A stretch of 12,534 bases of DNA from an uncultured Caulobacterales bacterium (GCA_937981945.1 CALJNJ010000193.1:1-12534); one strand, 5' to 3'; positions 1-6,133 are shown, counted from the stretch's first letter. Numbers and translations: made by a program. The notes: generated by a model from the letters alone, not told the origin.

Positions 1-410
1 GCGATCAGAAATTGCCATAGGGGCGGCAGCAAAACCAAATGTTCGGACCCCCGCCACAATAAGACAATCCCCAGCAATCCGCCCGTCAGCAATGCCGGCA
101 GCAGGCCCTCCAAGACTTTGACCATCATTTTGAGCGCGAGCCGGCCGTGATGACGACGGGACAGCGCCCACATTTCCGTCAGGATAAAGGCCAGGGCTAC
201 AAAAGCCGTCGCCACCCAGACCCATAATATGCCCGAAGGATCGGCGGCATATGTCTCGGGCTTCAAAATCTGAAGGAGCATGACGCATAAAGCCAACACA
301 CCGCTCAGCCCGATCACCACCGGTCCGAACCCGCGAAATAAACGCGAAGCGGCAATTTGGTCTTTGATATCGGCGATATCAGACAGGGCTTTATCTAAAT
401 CTTTCATCAT
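1..410 (-). CDS. Three-helix membrane protein, C-terminus outside window
   Basis: An open frame runs leftward from ATG at 410 (or the adjacent ATG at 407) to the window edge without a stop, giving about 136 residues. The N-terminus is a short hydrophilic, probably cytoplasmic helix starting MKDLDKALSDIADIKDQIA. Three hydrophobic stretches follow at roughly residues 28-48, 62-82 and 104-124, with a basic His/Arg segment between the second and third. I recall proteins of this layout in alphaproteobacteria encoded next to a small winged-helix regulator; that partner would lie outside the window, so this is inference. A short leader, a TTGACT/TACTTT promoter and a palindrome lie just upstream. 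No catalytic motif is visible and no function can be given. Confidence 0.75.
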   Translation of the reverse strand, partial: MMKDLDKALSDIADIKDQIAASRLFRGFGPVVIGLSGVLALCVMLLQILKPETYAADPSGILWVWVATAFVALAFILTEMWALSRRHHGRLALKMMVKVLEGLLPALLTGGLLGIVLLWRGSEHLVLLPPLWQFLI

Positions 411-421
411 TACTCATAAAT

Positions 422-463
422 TACTTTATACTGCAAAGTATTTTGCCAAATAATGAAAGTCAA
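422..463 (-). promoter_or_regulatory. Promoter with overlapping palindromic operator for the membrane-protein gene
   Basis: On the minus strand a TTGACT -35 box (463-458) and a TACTTT -10 box (440-435) are separated by exactly 17 bp. The -10 box is also the first arm of a perfect inverted repeat, TACTTT-N7-AAAGTA (422-440). A repressor bound there would block RNA polymerase. The predicted start near 428 leaves a leader of about 18 nt before the ATG. The boxes and repeat are seen; repression by a linked winged-helix regulator is inference. Confidence 0.4.
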
Positions 464-562
464 TCCGTTTCTCGAAACAGGGTTAACGGCCCTGAGGCAG
501 CCTCTCAAATCCGTCACAAAAAAGTGTATTGGATTGAGGGTTTTTTACGCTAAAGAGCGCCT

Positions 563-1504
563 ATGAACGCCCCTATAGATCCGATGAAGTTTCAAAATCC
601 GCTTGTCACCGCCAAAGGTGAAACCCGCGCCTTTGTGGCCTGGGATCATCTCAAGACCTTGTGGCTGAACACCGGCAGCCTTTGTAATATTGAGTGCGCG
701 AATTGTTATATTGAAAGCTCCCCCAAGGCAGATCATTTCAGCTATCTGCGCGATGTTGATGTCGCTCCTTATTTGGATGAAATCGACGCTATGGGCCTTG
801 GCAAAGTTGAAATCGGAATGACCGGCGGTGAGCCGTGCATGAACCCGCATTTCATCAAAATGAGCCAAATGATCTTAGAGCGGGGTCATGATCTTCTGGT
901 GCTCACCAATGCCATGAAACCCATGATGCGCCCGCGGGTTCAAAAAGGCCTGTTGGAACTGCAGGAGACCTATCAGGATCAAATGACGTTCCGCGTCAGT
1001 CTCGACCATTTTTCCGCCAAAGGTCATGACGAAGAACGGGGCGAAGGCAGTTTTGACATCGCGCTGGTCGGCTTGAACTGGCTCGCCGAGCATGGCTTTA
1101 ATCTGCATATCGCGGGACGGGCAATGTTCAGCGAAAGCGAGGCTGACGCCAGGCGCGGCTATGCGGATCTGATCAAAGACCATGGCTGGGCCATTAACGC
1201 CGACGATCCGGCGTCTGTTATGCTGTTTCCCGAAATGGATGAGACCGTTGATGTTCCGGAGATTACAACCGAATGCTGGGGCATTCTGAGCATACACCCT
1301 GAAAGCATGATGTGCGCCAATAGCCGGATGGTGGTTAAACGCAAGGGCGAAACAATTCCGGCCGTCTTATCCTGCACATTGCTGTGGGACGATGATCAGT
1401 TTGAAATGGGTAAAACCCTGGCCGAAAGCCTGGACCCGGTTCAGCTCAACCACCCGCACTGCGCCAAGTTTTGCGTTCTCGGCGGCGCGAGCTGCTCCGC
1501 TTAG
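563..1504 (+). CDS. Radical SAM protein with SPASM-like six-cysteine C-terminus
   Basis: This 313-residue protein has the radical SAM cluster motif CNIECANC (Cys41, 45, 48), which holds the 4Fe-4S cluster that cleaves S-adenosylmethionine. It also has the SAM-contacting TGGEP motif at 87-91. The C-terminal third carries six more cysteines (238, 251, 271, 300, 304, 311), ending in CAKFCVLGGASC. This resembles SPASM-type auxiliary cluster domains, so one or two extra Fe-S clusters are likely. I recognise a conserved orphan family in alphaproteobacteria of about 300 residues, but no known substrate. No precursor peptide gene is seen upstream, so a RiPP role is not supported. The start is the first ATG; the Shine-Dalgarno is weak (AAAGAG). 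It stands alone, convergent with dcd and overlapping a tiny minus-strand frame by 4 bp at the stop. Confidence 0.9.
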   Translation: MNAPIDPMKFQNPLVTAKGETRAFVAWDHLKTLWLNTGSLCNIECANCYIESSPKADHFSYLRDVDVAPYLDEIDAMGLGKVEIGMTGGEPCMNPHFIKMSQMILERGHDLLVLTNAMKPMMRPRVQKGLLELQETYQDQMTFRVSLDHFSAKGHDEERGEGSFDIALVGLNWLAEHGFNLHIAGRAMFSESEADARRGYADLIKDHGWAINADDPASVMLFPEMDETVDVPEITTECWGILSIHPESMMCANSRMVVKRKGETIPAVLSCTLLWDDDQFEMGKTLAESLDPVQLNHPHCAKFCVLGGASCSA

Positions 1505-1560
1505 TCTTTCATATATTCGCTTTTACCGACGGCTTTTTCCAAGAACTTTTCCAGCTCCAC
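1501..1560 (-). other. Tiny coding-like frame after dcd (19 codons)
   Basis: Downstream of the dcd stop, in the same frame but after a second TGA, 23 open codons end in TAA at 1501. A GTG at 1560 would give 19 residues rich in Glu and Lys, ending AVGKSEYMKD. Codon choice looks coding, but there is no clear ribosome site. It could be a relic of a longer protein tail, a micro-peptide, or chance. Its stop overlaps the stop of the radical SAM gene. Confidence 0.2.
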
Positions 1561-1584
1561 AAAAAATTCAACTCAGATATGCAT

Positions 1585-2595
1585 TCAGACAAAATGTTTG
1601 GAGAGTCTCAGCCCCTGCGCCTGATAGTGAGAGCCGTTTTGCCCGTAGAGGACATCCGGCACGTTTTGCATCGGCTCAAAGACTAATTTGGCCACAGGTT
1701 GTCCGTGGCGCAGCAGAAAAGGGACATCACGGCCGCGCACTTCCAAAACCGCGCGCGACCCGCTCCCGCCCATATCACTAACGCCGAACCCCGGATCAAA
1801 GAACCCTGCATAATGGGCTCGGAACTCTCCGATGTCCGTGGCGATCGGGGCCATTTCCGCAGCTTGGTCCACCGGAATTTCAACGGCTTCTTTCGAGGCA
1901 AGGATGTAAAATTCACCCGGATCCAAAATCAGCAGACCTTCCGGGGCCCGAAGCGGCTCCCAAAAATCTTTGGCGTTGTGGGCGCCGGTTCCGGCCACGG
2001 TGACCAAACCGGAATGTCGCCGCGCCCGATATCCGATGACAGCGTCCGGTGAAGATCCTTCCAAATCAATGCTGACCGTCTCCATATTGACGGTTTCATG
2101 CGCCCCTGCCCTGAACCGCAGCTGGACCAGCCGGTCACCCGGACTGACCAAAATCGAAAACGTCCGCGGGGCGATCTCTACATAAAGAGGGCCGTCATAA
2201 GCTTCAGGGATGGCATCAAAGGCATTGGCGCCGTCACAAATGACCCGCGTAAACACATCAAGCCGGCCCGTTGAGCTCTTGGGATTGGCCGCAGCGGACA
2301 GGCCTGTGGGCAAATTGAGACTTTCCTGCAGGGGCACTAAATAGATACATCCGGTCTCTAATACGGCGCCCGCGCTGATATCAATTTCATGCATGCAAAT
2401 ATCAGGGAGGCAATCTTCCACGCTTCGGTCGGCGCCCGGTAAAAAACTGGCCCGCAGACGATAAGCCTTGCGGCCCAAGCGCATATCCAGACTGGCCGGC
2501 TGAATTTGCGCCTCCGTAACCGATGATTCTCCGCGAATCTGTCCGGCGCTCAGCAGGTCTTCTATAGCTTGACGGGGGAGAATTCCGTGTTTCAT
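1585..2595 (-). CDS. dcd: dCTP deaminase, two-domain alphaproteobacterial form
   Basis: This 336-residue protein belongs to the dUTPase/dCTP deaminase fold and should convert dCTP to dUTP in the cytoplasm, feeding dTTP synthesis. It is about twice the length of E. coli Dcd because the fold is duplicated. The N-terminal half has IQPASLDMRLG (31-41), the serine-arginine motif PKSSTGR (105-111, like PSSSLAR of Dcd) and YVEI with Glu140, which aligns with the catalytic glutamate. The C-terminal half repeats the pattern with FFDPGFG (265-271) and LEV (Glu285), and ends with YQAQGLRLSKHF. AGGA lies 7 nt before the ATG. It is divergent from apaG and convergent with the radical SAM gene. The family assignment is firm; which half carries the active site is inferred from the motifs. 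Confidence 0.9.
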   Translation of the reverse strand: MKHGILPRQAIEDLLSAGQIRGESSVTEAQIQPASLDMRLGRKAYRLRASFLPGADRSVEDCLPDICMHEIDISAGAVLETGCIYLVPLQESLNLPTGLSAAANPKSSTGRLDVFTRVICDGANAFDAIPEAYDGPLYVEIAPRTFSILVSPGDRLVQLRFRAGAHETVNMETVSIDLEGSSPDAVIGYRARRHSGLVTVAGTGAHNAKDFWEPLRAPEGLLILDPGEFYILASKEAVEIPVDQAAEMAPIATDIGEFRAHYAGFFDPGFGVSDMGGSGSRAVLEVRGRDVPFLLRHGQPVAKLVFEPMQNVPDVLYGQNGSHYQAQGLRLSKHFV

Positions 2596-2747
2596 GTCAT
2601 TTTCCTATCATTCCCTTCGCCTCACGCAAGAATGAACTGTTATTTTACGGATGGAAATGGATAAGGGGCTTGCACCTGTGGGTTAATTAATAGAATGTCA
2701 TTTTATAGCAGATTTCCCGAATTGGGCTGAGTTGAGAGGGAGCGGGC

Positions 2748-3140
2748 GTGTACGAACAAAAGACCAAAGACGTAGTGGTCAGGGTTGAACCTGATTATCT
2801 ACACGAACAATCATCGCCCGATGACAGTCGTTTTATATGGGCCTATACGGTCGAGATAGAAAATCAGACTGAAACCGACCTTCAAGTTGTTGAACGTTTC
2901 TGGAAAATCGCAGACAGTCGCGGTCAGGTCCAAGAAGTACGCGGCGACGGCGTCGTCGGAGAGCAGCCGGTTTTAAAACCGGGCGAAGTTTTCCGCTATA
3001 CATCCGGCGCGCCTTTATCTGCGCCGTCCGGCATGATGCTGGGCAATTATTACGTTCAAACGCCGGAAGGTGACCGCTTTGAGGTCGAAATTCCCCCGTT
3101 TTTACTGGACAGCCCCCACGAGCCCAGAGCCCTCAACTAA
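2748..3140 (+). CDS. apaG: ApaG domain protein
   Basis: The 130-residue protein is an ApaG (DUF525) beta-sandwich protein of normal family length (E. coli ApaG has 125 residues). Diagnostic segments are WAYTVEIENQ near 30, VVGEQPVLKPGEVFRYTSG near 70-88 and the MLGNYYV strand near 97-103. The family is linked to Co2+ resistance and magnesium efflux in enterobacteria, but its biochemical role is not settled. The start is GTG at 2748, directly preceded by a strong purine-rich ribosome site (GAGAGGGAG). It is transcribed divergently from dcd across a 152-bp spacer. The region downstream has no obvious terminator and holds a gene remnant on the opposite strand. Confidence 0.92.
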   Translation: MYEQKTKDVVVRVEPDYLHEQSSPDDSRFIWAYTVEIENQTETDLQVVERFWKIADSRGQVQEVRGDGVVGEQPVLKPGEVFRYTSGAPLSAPSGMMLGNYYVQTPEGDRFEVEIPPFLLDSPHEPRALN

Positions 3141-3151
3141 ACCGGGTGCAG

Positions 3152-3270
3152 TCAACCTGCCCATTCATTGCCGGTTTCGAGGACGGATTTCAGATTAGAT
3201 AATATTGTTTGCCAGCCTTGGGTGACGCCATTGTGCATCGCCCGTTTGCTTGCGCAAGGCCAATAGCTAT
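3152..3270 (-). pseudogene. 3' remnant of an SRPBCC/AHSA1-type gene
   Basis: On the minus strand an open stretch ends at TGA (3152-3154) and encodes a tail that reads MHNGVTQGWQTILSNLKSVL, then ETG. This is the classic C-terminal helix of SRPBCC/AHSA1 (START-like) proteins, which usually ends near GMTQGWPxxLxNLKxxLE. Upstream, about ten residues in frame still look coding (SYWPCASKRA). Beyond that the sequence is AT-rich and carries no homologous body, ribosome site or start. The roughly 100 upstream residues expected for the fold are therefore missing. I read it as a decayed gene left by a deletion or replacement next to the orphan gene at 3319. The motif match is from memory of the family. 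Confidence 0.55.
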
Positions 3271-3318
3271 CTGACTCTTCAATATTGATTTTTCTACATA
3301 TTTGTATATATGTGAACC

Positions 3319-4062
3319 ATGTGTAAACTTGTAGAGTTTAGAATCGCTTGTTTTACGGCGCTTGCCATAAGCGTTCTAGGGAGCACGGCGGCGTCGCAAT
3401 CAGGCACCCACACCGATCCCGAGGGGTCTGGCAAACCGATCAAGACGGTAGAGACACCCTGGGGGCCGCGAGAGCTATATGACCCGAGTAAAGATCCGGA
3501 ATTTATTCAAGCTGTTTCCGATATCTACGCTCAAGGAGATGTCACCTATGGAGATCTCAGCATTCACAATTCGGCTCATTTACACCCGCATCTGCCGGGA
3601 GATGTAGCTTTTGTACGCGACGCTATCCTGACCCAGCGTCTGGATATGGCGCGGGCCGGATGCAAGGGCTCCTATCATTATTCCTATAAACCCGAACCCG
3701 TTGAGGTCGGACTGGCCCGGCAGTGCACAGACTCGCAGTTTGGGGCGCCTAAACTCTCTTACTGTGAACAAGAGAATTGGCGCGCCATTTTTAGCGGCAC
3801 AGGGTTGATCAGTCTTGGTATAGCGGATGCTGATTTGCACAAATACCGGATATCGGCGACGGCATTCCGGTCAGGCCGGGGACAGGATGGCAAGACGGTT
3901 ATCTGGACAACATATTGGAATGAGGGCAGAGATCATACAAAGCCAATTTATCCTATGGCTTACATTGGCACACAATCGGATCACACTCTGGATGAAACCA
4001 TCGACCTTCTGACCGTCTCAGAATGTGATGGCTGGTATAGCGATAATTGGCGTAAGCTTTAA
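3319..4062 (+). CDS. Secreted protein of unknown function
   Basis: This 247-residue protein is not recognised. Residues 1-26 form a likely Sec signal peptide: a basic start, a hydrophobic core around FTALAISVLG, and a possible cut after AAS at 26. There is no lipobox. The mature part has four cysteines (115, 136, 149, 236), enough for two disulfides in the periplasm. It also has many aromatic and His residues, for example HNSAHLHPHLPGDVAF near 83-98 and GSYHYSYKP near 117-125. There are no further membrane spans. The ATG at 3319 has no good Shine-Dalgarno and an in-frame TGA lies just before it, so the start is limited to this region. It is flanked by a gene remnant and a long non-coding gap, which fits an accessory gene. 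An enzyme inhibitor or binding protein is possible, but nothing shows it. Confidence 0.7.
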   Translation: MCKLVEFRIACFTALAISVLGSTAASQSGTHTDPEGSGKPIKTVETPWGPRELYDPSKDPEFIQAVSDIYAQGDVTYGDLSIHNSAHLHPHLPGDVAFVRDAILTQRLDMARAGCKGSYHYSYKPEPVEVGLARQCTDSQFGAPKLSYCEQENWRAIFSGTGLISLGIADADLHKYRISATAFRSGRGQDGKTVIWTTYWNEGRDHTKPIYPMAYIGTQSDHTLDETIDLLTVSECDGWYSDNWRKL

Positions 4063-4202
4063 GCATTGGATAACTGAAAAACATTCCAACTTTGCCTCAA
4101 ACGCCGACCGGACATCATCCTTATAAATCGGAGCCCAAAGCTCGCCGGTCCGTCATAGATTGTGAGGCGGCTATGTTTGTATCCTGGGACTTCCTATGGG
4201 CC
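4063..4202. other. Non-coding stretch without assigned feature
   Basis: Between the orphan secreted gene and the terminator of the candidate small RNA I see no convincing gene, promoter or repeat. A minus-strand open frame (about 4018-4149) has protein-like wording but overlaps the 3' end of the secreted gene and lacks a start and ribosome site. Confidence 0.5.
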
Positions 4203-4228
4203 AAAAAAAAAGCCCCCGTGAGGGGGCC
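4203..4228 (-). terminator. Strong Rho-independent terminator of the small RNA
   Basis: The minus strand has a perfect GCCCCC/GGGGGC stem (4212-4227) with a 4-nt loop, followed by nine T residues (4211-4203). No minus-strand protein gene ends here: the nearest one, ending at 4457, has its own terminator at 4373-4397. The terminator therefore marks a separate transcript. Confidence 0.85.
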
Positions 4229-4256
4229 AGTTTATGGGATTAAATTGATCAAACCC

Positions 4257-4297
4257 GTGGGAGTTGGCTTGATCGGCTGCCGAAATGAGTGGGAGTT
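4257..4297 (-). repeat. Two copies of AACTCCCAC in the small RNA
   Basis: The 9-mer AACTCCCAC (minus strand) occurs exactly twice, at 4289-4297 and 4257-4265. A degenerate third version, AACTCACCC, lies at 4311-4319. The two exact copies sit in the loops of the two predicted hairpins, which argues for a functional seed rather than chance. Confidence 0.55.
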
Positions 4298-4352
4298 CAG
4301 TCCGGCCTAAGGGTGAGTTGAGTTGGTTACTCGCATCAGTCACATCTATCTT

Positions 4353-4369
4353 TGCAAGCGTTGTGCCAA
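4353..4369 (-). promoter_or_regulatory. Sigma-54 (RpoN) promoter of the small RNA
   Basis: The minus strand reads TTGGCACAACGCTTGCA. The -24 GG (4367-4366) and -12 GC (4355-4354) are separated by exactly 10 nt, the defining spacing of sigma-54 promoters. It differs from the consensus TTGGCACG-N4-TTGCA at one position. The predicted start is near 4343-4341. Such promoters need an AAA+ enhancer-binding protein, so transcription should be strictly signal-dependent. Confidence 0.65.
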
Positions 4370-4372
4370 ACA

Positions 4373-4397
4373 AAAACTCCCCTAAATGGGGAGTTTT
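4373..4397. terminator. Bidirectional terminator after the Arg-Asp-rich gene
   Basis: A perfect 10-bp inverted repeat, AAAACTCCCC and GGGGAGTTTT, has a 5-nt loop and gives a T run on both strands (five on minus, four on plus). On the minus strand it closes the gene ending at 4457. It lies between the palindrome at 4430-4445 and the sigma-54 promoter, so it also insulates the small RNA from read-through. Confidence 0.8.
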
Positions 4398-4429
4398 CGG
4401 TCGGAAACCCGGTTAATTTCGTATCACAT

Positions 4430-4445
4430 CGGAACATTTGTTCCG
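4430..4445. promoter_or_regulatory. 16-bp palindrome, possible enhancer-binding site
   Basis: CGGAACATTTGTTCCG is a perfect 7-bp inverted repeat with a 2-bp centre. Its centre is about 95 bp upstream of the predicted sigma-54 start, in the usual range for enhancer-binding protein sites. It does not match the NtrC site as I know it. It could instead be a hairpin in the 3' end of the neighbouring mRNA, since the stop codon at 4457 is 12 bp away. Confidence 0.4.
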
Positions 4446-4456
4446 GAATGAAACAC

Positions 4457-6133
4457 TTACCCGCCTGATTTGGGATAGCCGTTATAGACCGGCCCTGAAT
4501 ATGGGCGGGACGGATAATGTGTGTTTCGCCGCATATACGGGTTCGCTGTCACAAAGCCCTCAATGTAATTGGGCGGAATATAGACAGGTATATCATTGCC
4601 GTAATTATCCAGAAGCGCCAGGCTTAAACCGTCAAACCGCGCCGCATCCAATCGCTCTGCCGGAATATGCAGCGATAAGCGCTCTTCTTTGACGCAGCGC
4701 TGATCCACATAGGTCTGCGTTTGAGACCCGCTTGGGTAATAATCTCTGGTCCGAGACGGCGTTCTGCCGCCAAACATATTGCCGCCGCGGGAGCGGGATG
4801 ATGATCGCGACGAAGAATTGTTTGATCGGGATTTATCCGGACGGGAAGACCGCGAGCGATCGGACCGATTGCTTGACGATGAGCGTTCGGAGCGCGGCGG
4901 TGCCGACCGTGTCGGTCTTGGCGCGGGCCGCGCGGCCGGCGCCGGACGAGCCGAGCGGGTTTCCGCGCGCGCCGGTTCAGCTGCAGGTCTGACATGGTTT
5001 TTGATCGGCTGCAGGACACGCATGGTCGGCCGTTTGACCGGCGCTTTGACGGGCCGTGTTTCATTACGGTTTGATCTGTCCTCACGCAGGCGGCGATCGC
5101 CCATCATATCAGGTCTAATAACGGTGCGTGTGGTAACACTGACCCCGTCATCAGGGCGAACCCGCCGGGGATCCCGGCGCCGGTCCTGATCAACATGCCG
5201 ATCTGCCCGGTCTTCCAACCGATCTCTAAGGGTACCGATCTGGGCGTCTGTTAAATTGCGAGTCCGATCACGGTCCTCGCCGCGGCGATCTCTGTCACGG
5301 TCTCTGTTTCGGTCCCTATTTCGATCCCTGTCACGTTCTCCCAGAACAAGACCGACAAACCCGGTCCCGTCCCGGTCCCGGTGACGATCGCGGTCACGGT
5401 CTCTGTGACGATCACGATTCCGGTCCCGATAACGATCCCCATGGCGGCGATCATAGGAAGGATAACGATTGTAATTGTGGCGCGTTCCGCGCCAGGCGCC
5501 GTAACGAATGCGGTCGATAAAACTATAATAATGCGAGTGCCCGCGATAACGGGGATAAGGCCGGTAAATTCCGCCCACATAACCGTAACCGGCACCGCTG
5601 TAATATCCGGAATCATAAGAAACATGGGTGATATCTCGGGTGCAATCCAGCGTTTGCACATCATAAGTCATCACATCAACGGGCTGACCGTTGAGGTAAA
5701 CGGCGTGTTGCAATCCTTTGGAATCATATGGGTCGCGGGACGCGGCTGCATACATAACACCGAGGTCCAAATAGGCGCCGCCCGAAACATTGACCCCGTC
5801 TCGGGAAATTCCGCCTGCCGCTGACCGCAGCCGCGCAGACCCGGTGATCTGGGAGTTTTCTTCAAACGGATCAAAATCAGCGGCAATATATTCCGTTCTG
5901 CCGGTCAGAGGATCAAATCGCCCTTCGACATCGCCGGCGATTTGAGACGCCGATAAGCCGGGTAAAGATTGCGAAGATGACCAGCTGGGCTTCTGCCCTG
6001 CAAAAGCGGGCGATGCTATGGCCGTCGAAACCGCCAGAAACAGGCCGAATGCCATGGGTCTTTTCAGCGGTTTTACCAAGGATATTACGAGAGAATTTTT
6101 GGATATTTTTGAGGTCATGATACTTTGTAGCAT
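4457..6133 (-). CDS. Exported Arg-Asp-rich low-complexity protein
   Basis: This 558-residue protein is not recognised. A long basic n-region (about 1-26) precedes a hydrophobic segment ending in ASPAFA, so signal peptidase I would cut near residue 45. A folded-looking N-terminal domain (46-180) is followed by a Tyr/Gly/Arg region (175-232) and an Arg-Asp repeat tract (233-293, RDRNRDRHRD-like, broken by GTGFVGLVLGE at 256-266). Then come an Arg/Pro/Ala stretch (360-412) and an Arg-Ser stretch (413-450). A second compact domain (475-532) contains Cys480, which may pair with Cys164. The two ordered parts joined by a highly charged linker suggest a periplasmic or surface protein that binds peptidoglycan, nucleic acid or polyanions; this is inference. 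ATGs at 6133, 6118 and 6055 are possible and none has a strong ribosome site; I kept the first because it gives a basic n-region. Confidence 0.8.
   Translation of the reverse strand: MLQSIMTSKISKNSLVISLVKPLKRPMAFGLFLAVSTAIASPAFAGQKPSWSSSQSLPGLSASQIAGDVEGRFDPLTGRTEYIAADFDPFEENSQITGSARLRSAAGGISRDGVNVSGGAYLDLGVMYAAASRDPYDSKGLQHAVYLNGQPVDVMTYDVQTLDCTRDITHVSYDSGYYSGAGYGYVGGIYRPYPRYRGHSHYYSFIDRIRYGAWRGTRHNYNRYPSYDRRHGDRYRDRNRDRHRDRDRDRHRDRDGTGFVGLVLGERDRDRNRDRNRDRDRDRRGEDRDRTRNLTDAQIGTLRDRLEDRADRHVDQDRRRDPRRVRPDDGVSVTTRTVIRPDMMGDRRLREDRSNRNETRPVKAPVKRPTMRVLQPIKNHVRPAAEPARAETRSARPAPAARPAPRPTRSAPPRSERSSSSNRSDRSRSSRPDKSRSNNSSSRSSSRSRGGNMFGGRTPSRTRDYYPSGSQTQTYVDQRCVKEERLSLHIPAERLDAARFDGLSLALLDNYGNDIPVYIPPNYIEGFVTANPYMRRNTHYPSRPYSGPVYNGYPKSGG
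5255..5437 (-). repeat. Degenerate Arg-Asp codon repeat tract
   Basis: About 180 bp are built from degenerate hexamers coding Arg-Asp, Arg-Asn or Arg-His (CGN followed by GAT, AAT or CAT/CAC on the minus strand), inside the exported protein gene. Synonymous variation between units is high, so the amino-acid pattern seems kept by selection. Such tracts can change length by slippage or recombination. Confidence 0.7.

Larger units (their letters stand above)
4203..4343 (-). ncRNA. Candidate sigma-54-dependent small RNA with C-rich loops
   Basis: A transcript of about 140 nt is predicted from a sigma-54 promoter (start near 4343) to a strong intrinsic terminator (4203-4228). The 5' part is unpaired-looking and C-rich (CAACUCAACUCACCC). 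Hairpin 1 (4279-4306) has GCCG/CGGC arms and a loop containing GAACUCCCACUC. Hairpin 2 (4247-4274) has a 9-bp stem, GAUCAAGCC with GGUUUGAUC, and the loop AACUCCCACG. Both loops present AACUCCCAC, which is complementary to a Shine-Dalgarno-like GUGGGAGUU. C-rich anti-Shine-Dalgarno loops are known in alphaproteobacterial small RNAs that repress translation. An open frame crosses the region, but its stop lies beyond the terminator, so a protein product is unlikely. I do not recognise a named RNA family. Structure was folded by eye. Confidence 0.6.

Noticed and set aside
875..1377. Minus-strand open frames inside the radical SAM gene
   Set aside because: The plus-strand frame carries all the radical SAM motifs, and the antisense frames show no motif or ribosome site.
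563..1504. A RiPP biosynthesis cluster around the radical SAM enzyme
   Set aside because: No precursor peptide, leader-binding domain, protease or exporter is found within reach. The tiny frame at 1501-1560 is on the opposite strand and too weak to count.
2671..2696. A TTGCAC/TAGAAT promoter for apaG
   Set aside because: The spacing is only 15 bp, shorter than usual, so I did not list it as a feature.
4018..4149. A minus-strand frame with protein-like wording (GELWAPIYKDDVRSAFEAKL)
   Set aside because: It overlaps the 3' end of the secreted gene in antisense and has no start codon or ribosome site. I could not tie it to a family, although a gene relic remains possible.
4193..4343. A minus-strand open frame of about 49 codons from GTG across the candidate small RNA
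   Set aside because: Its stop lies beyond the U9 terminator, it has no ribosome site, and the terminator stem itself would be coding. The hairpin and terminator structure explains the sequence better.
5251..5824. Long open frames on the other frames of the Arg-Asp tract, rich in Thr, Val and Ile
   Set aside because: They are by-products of the repeated codons of the exported protein and have no start context or motif.
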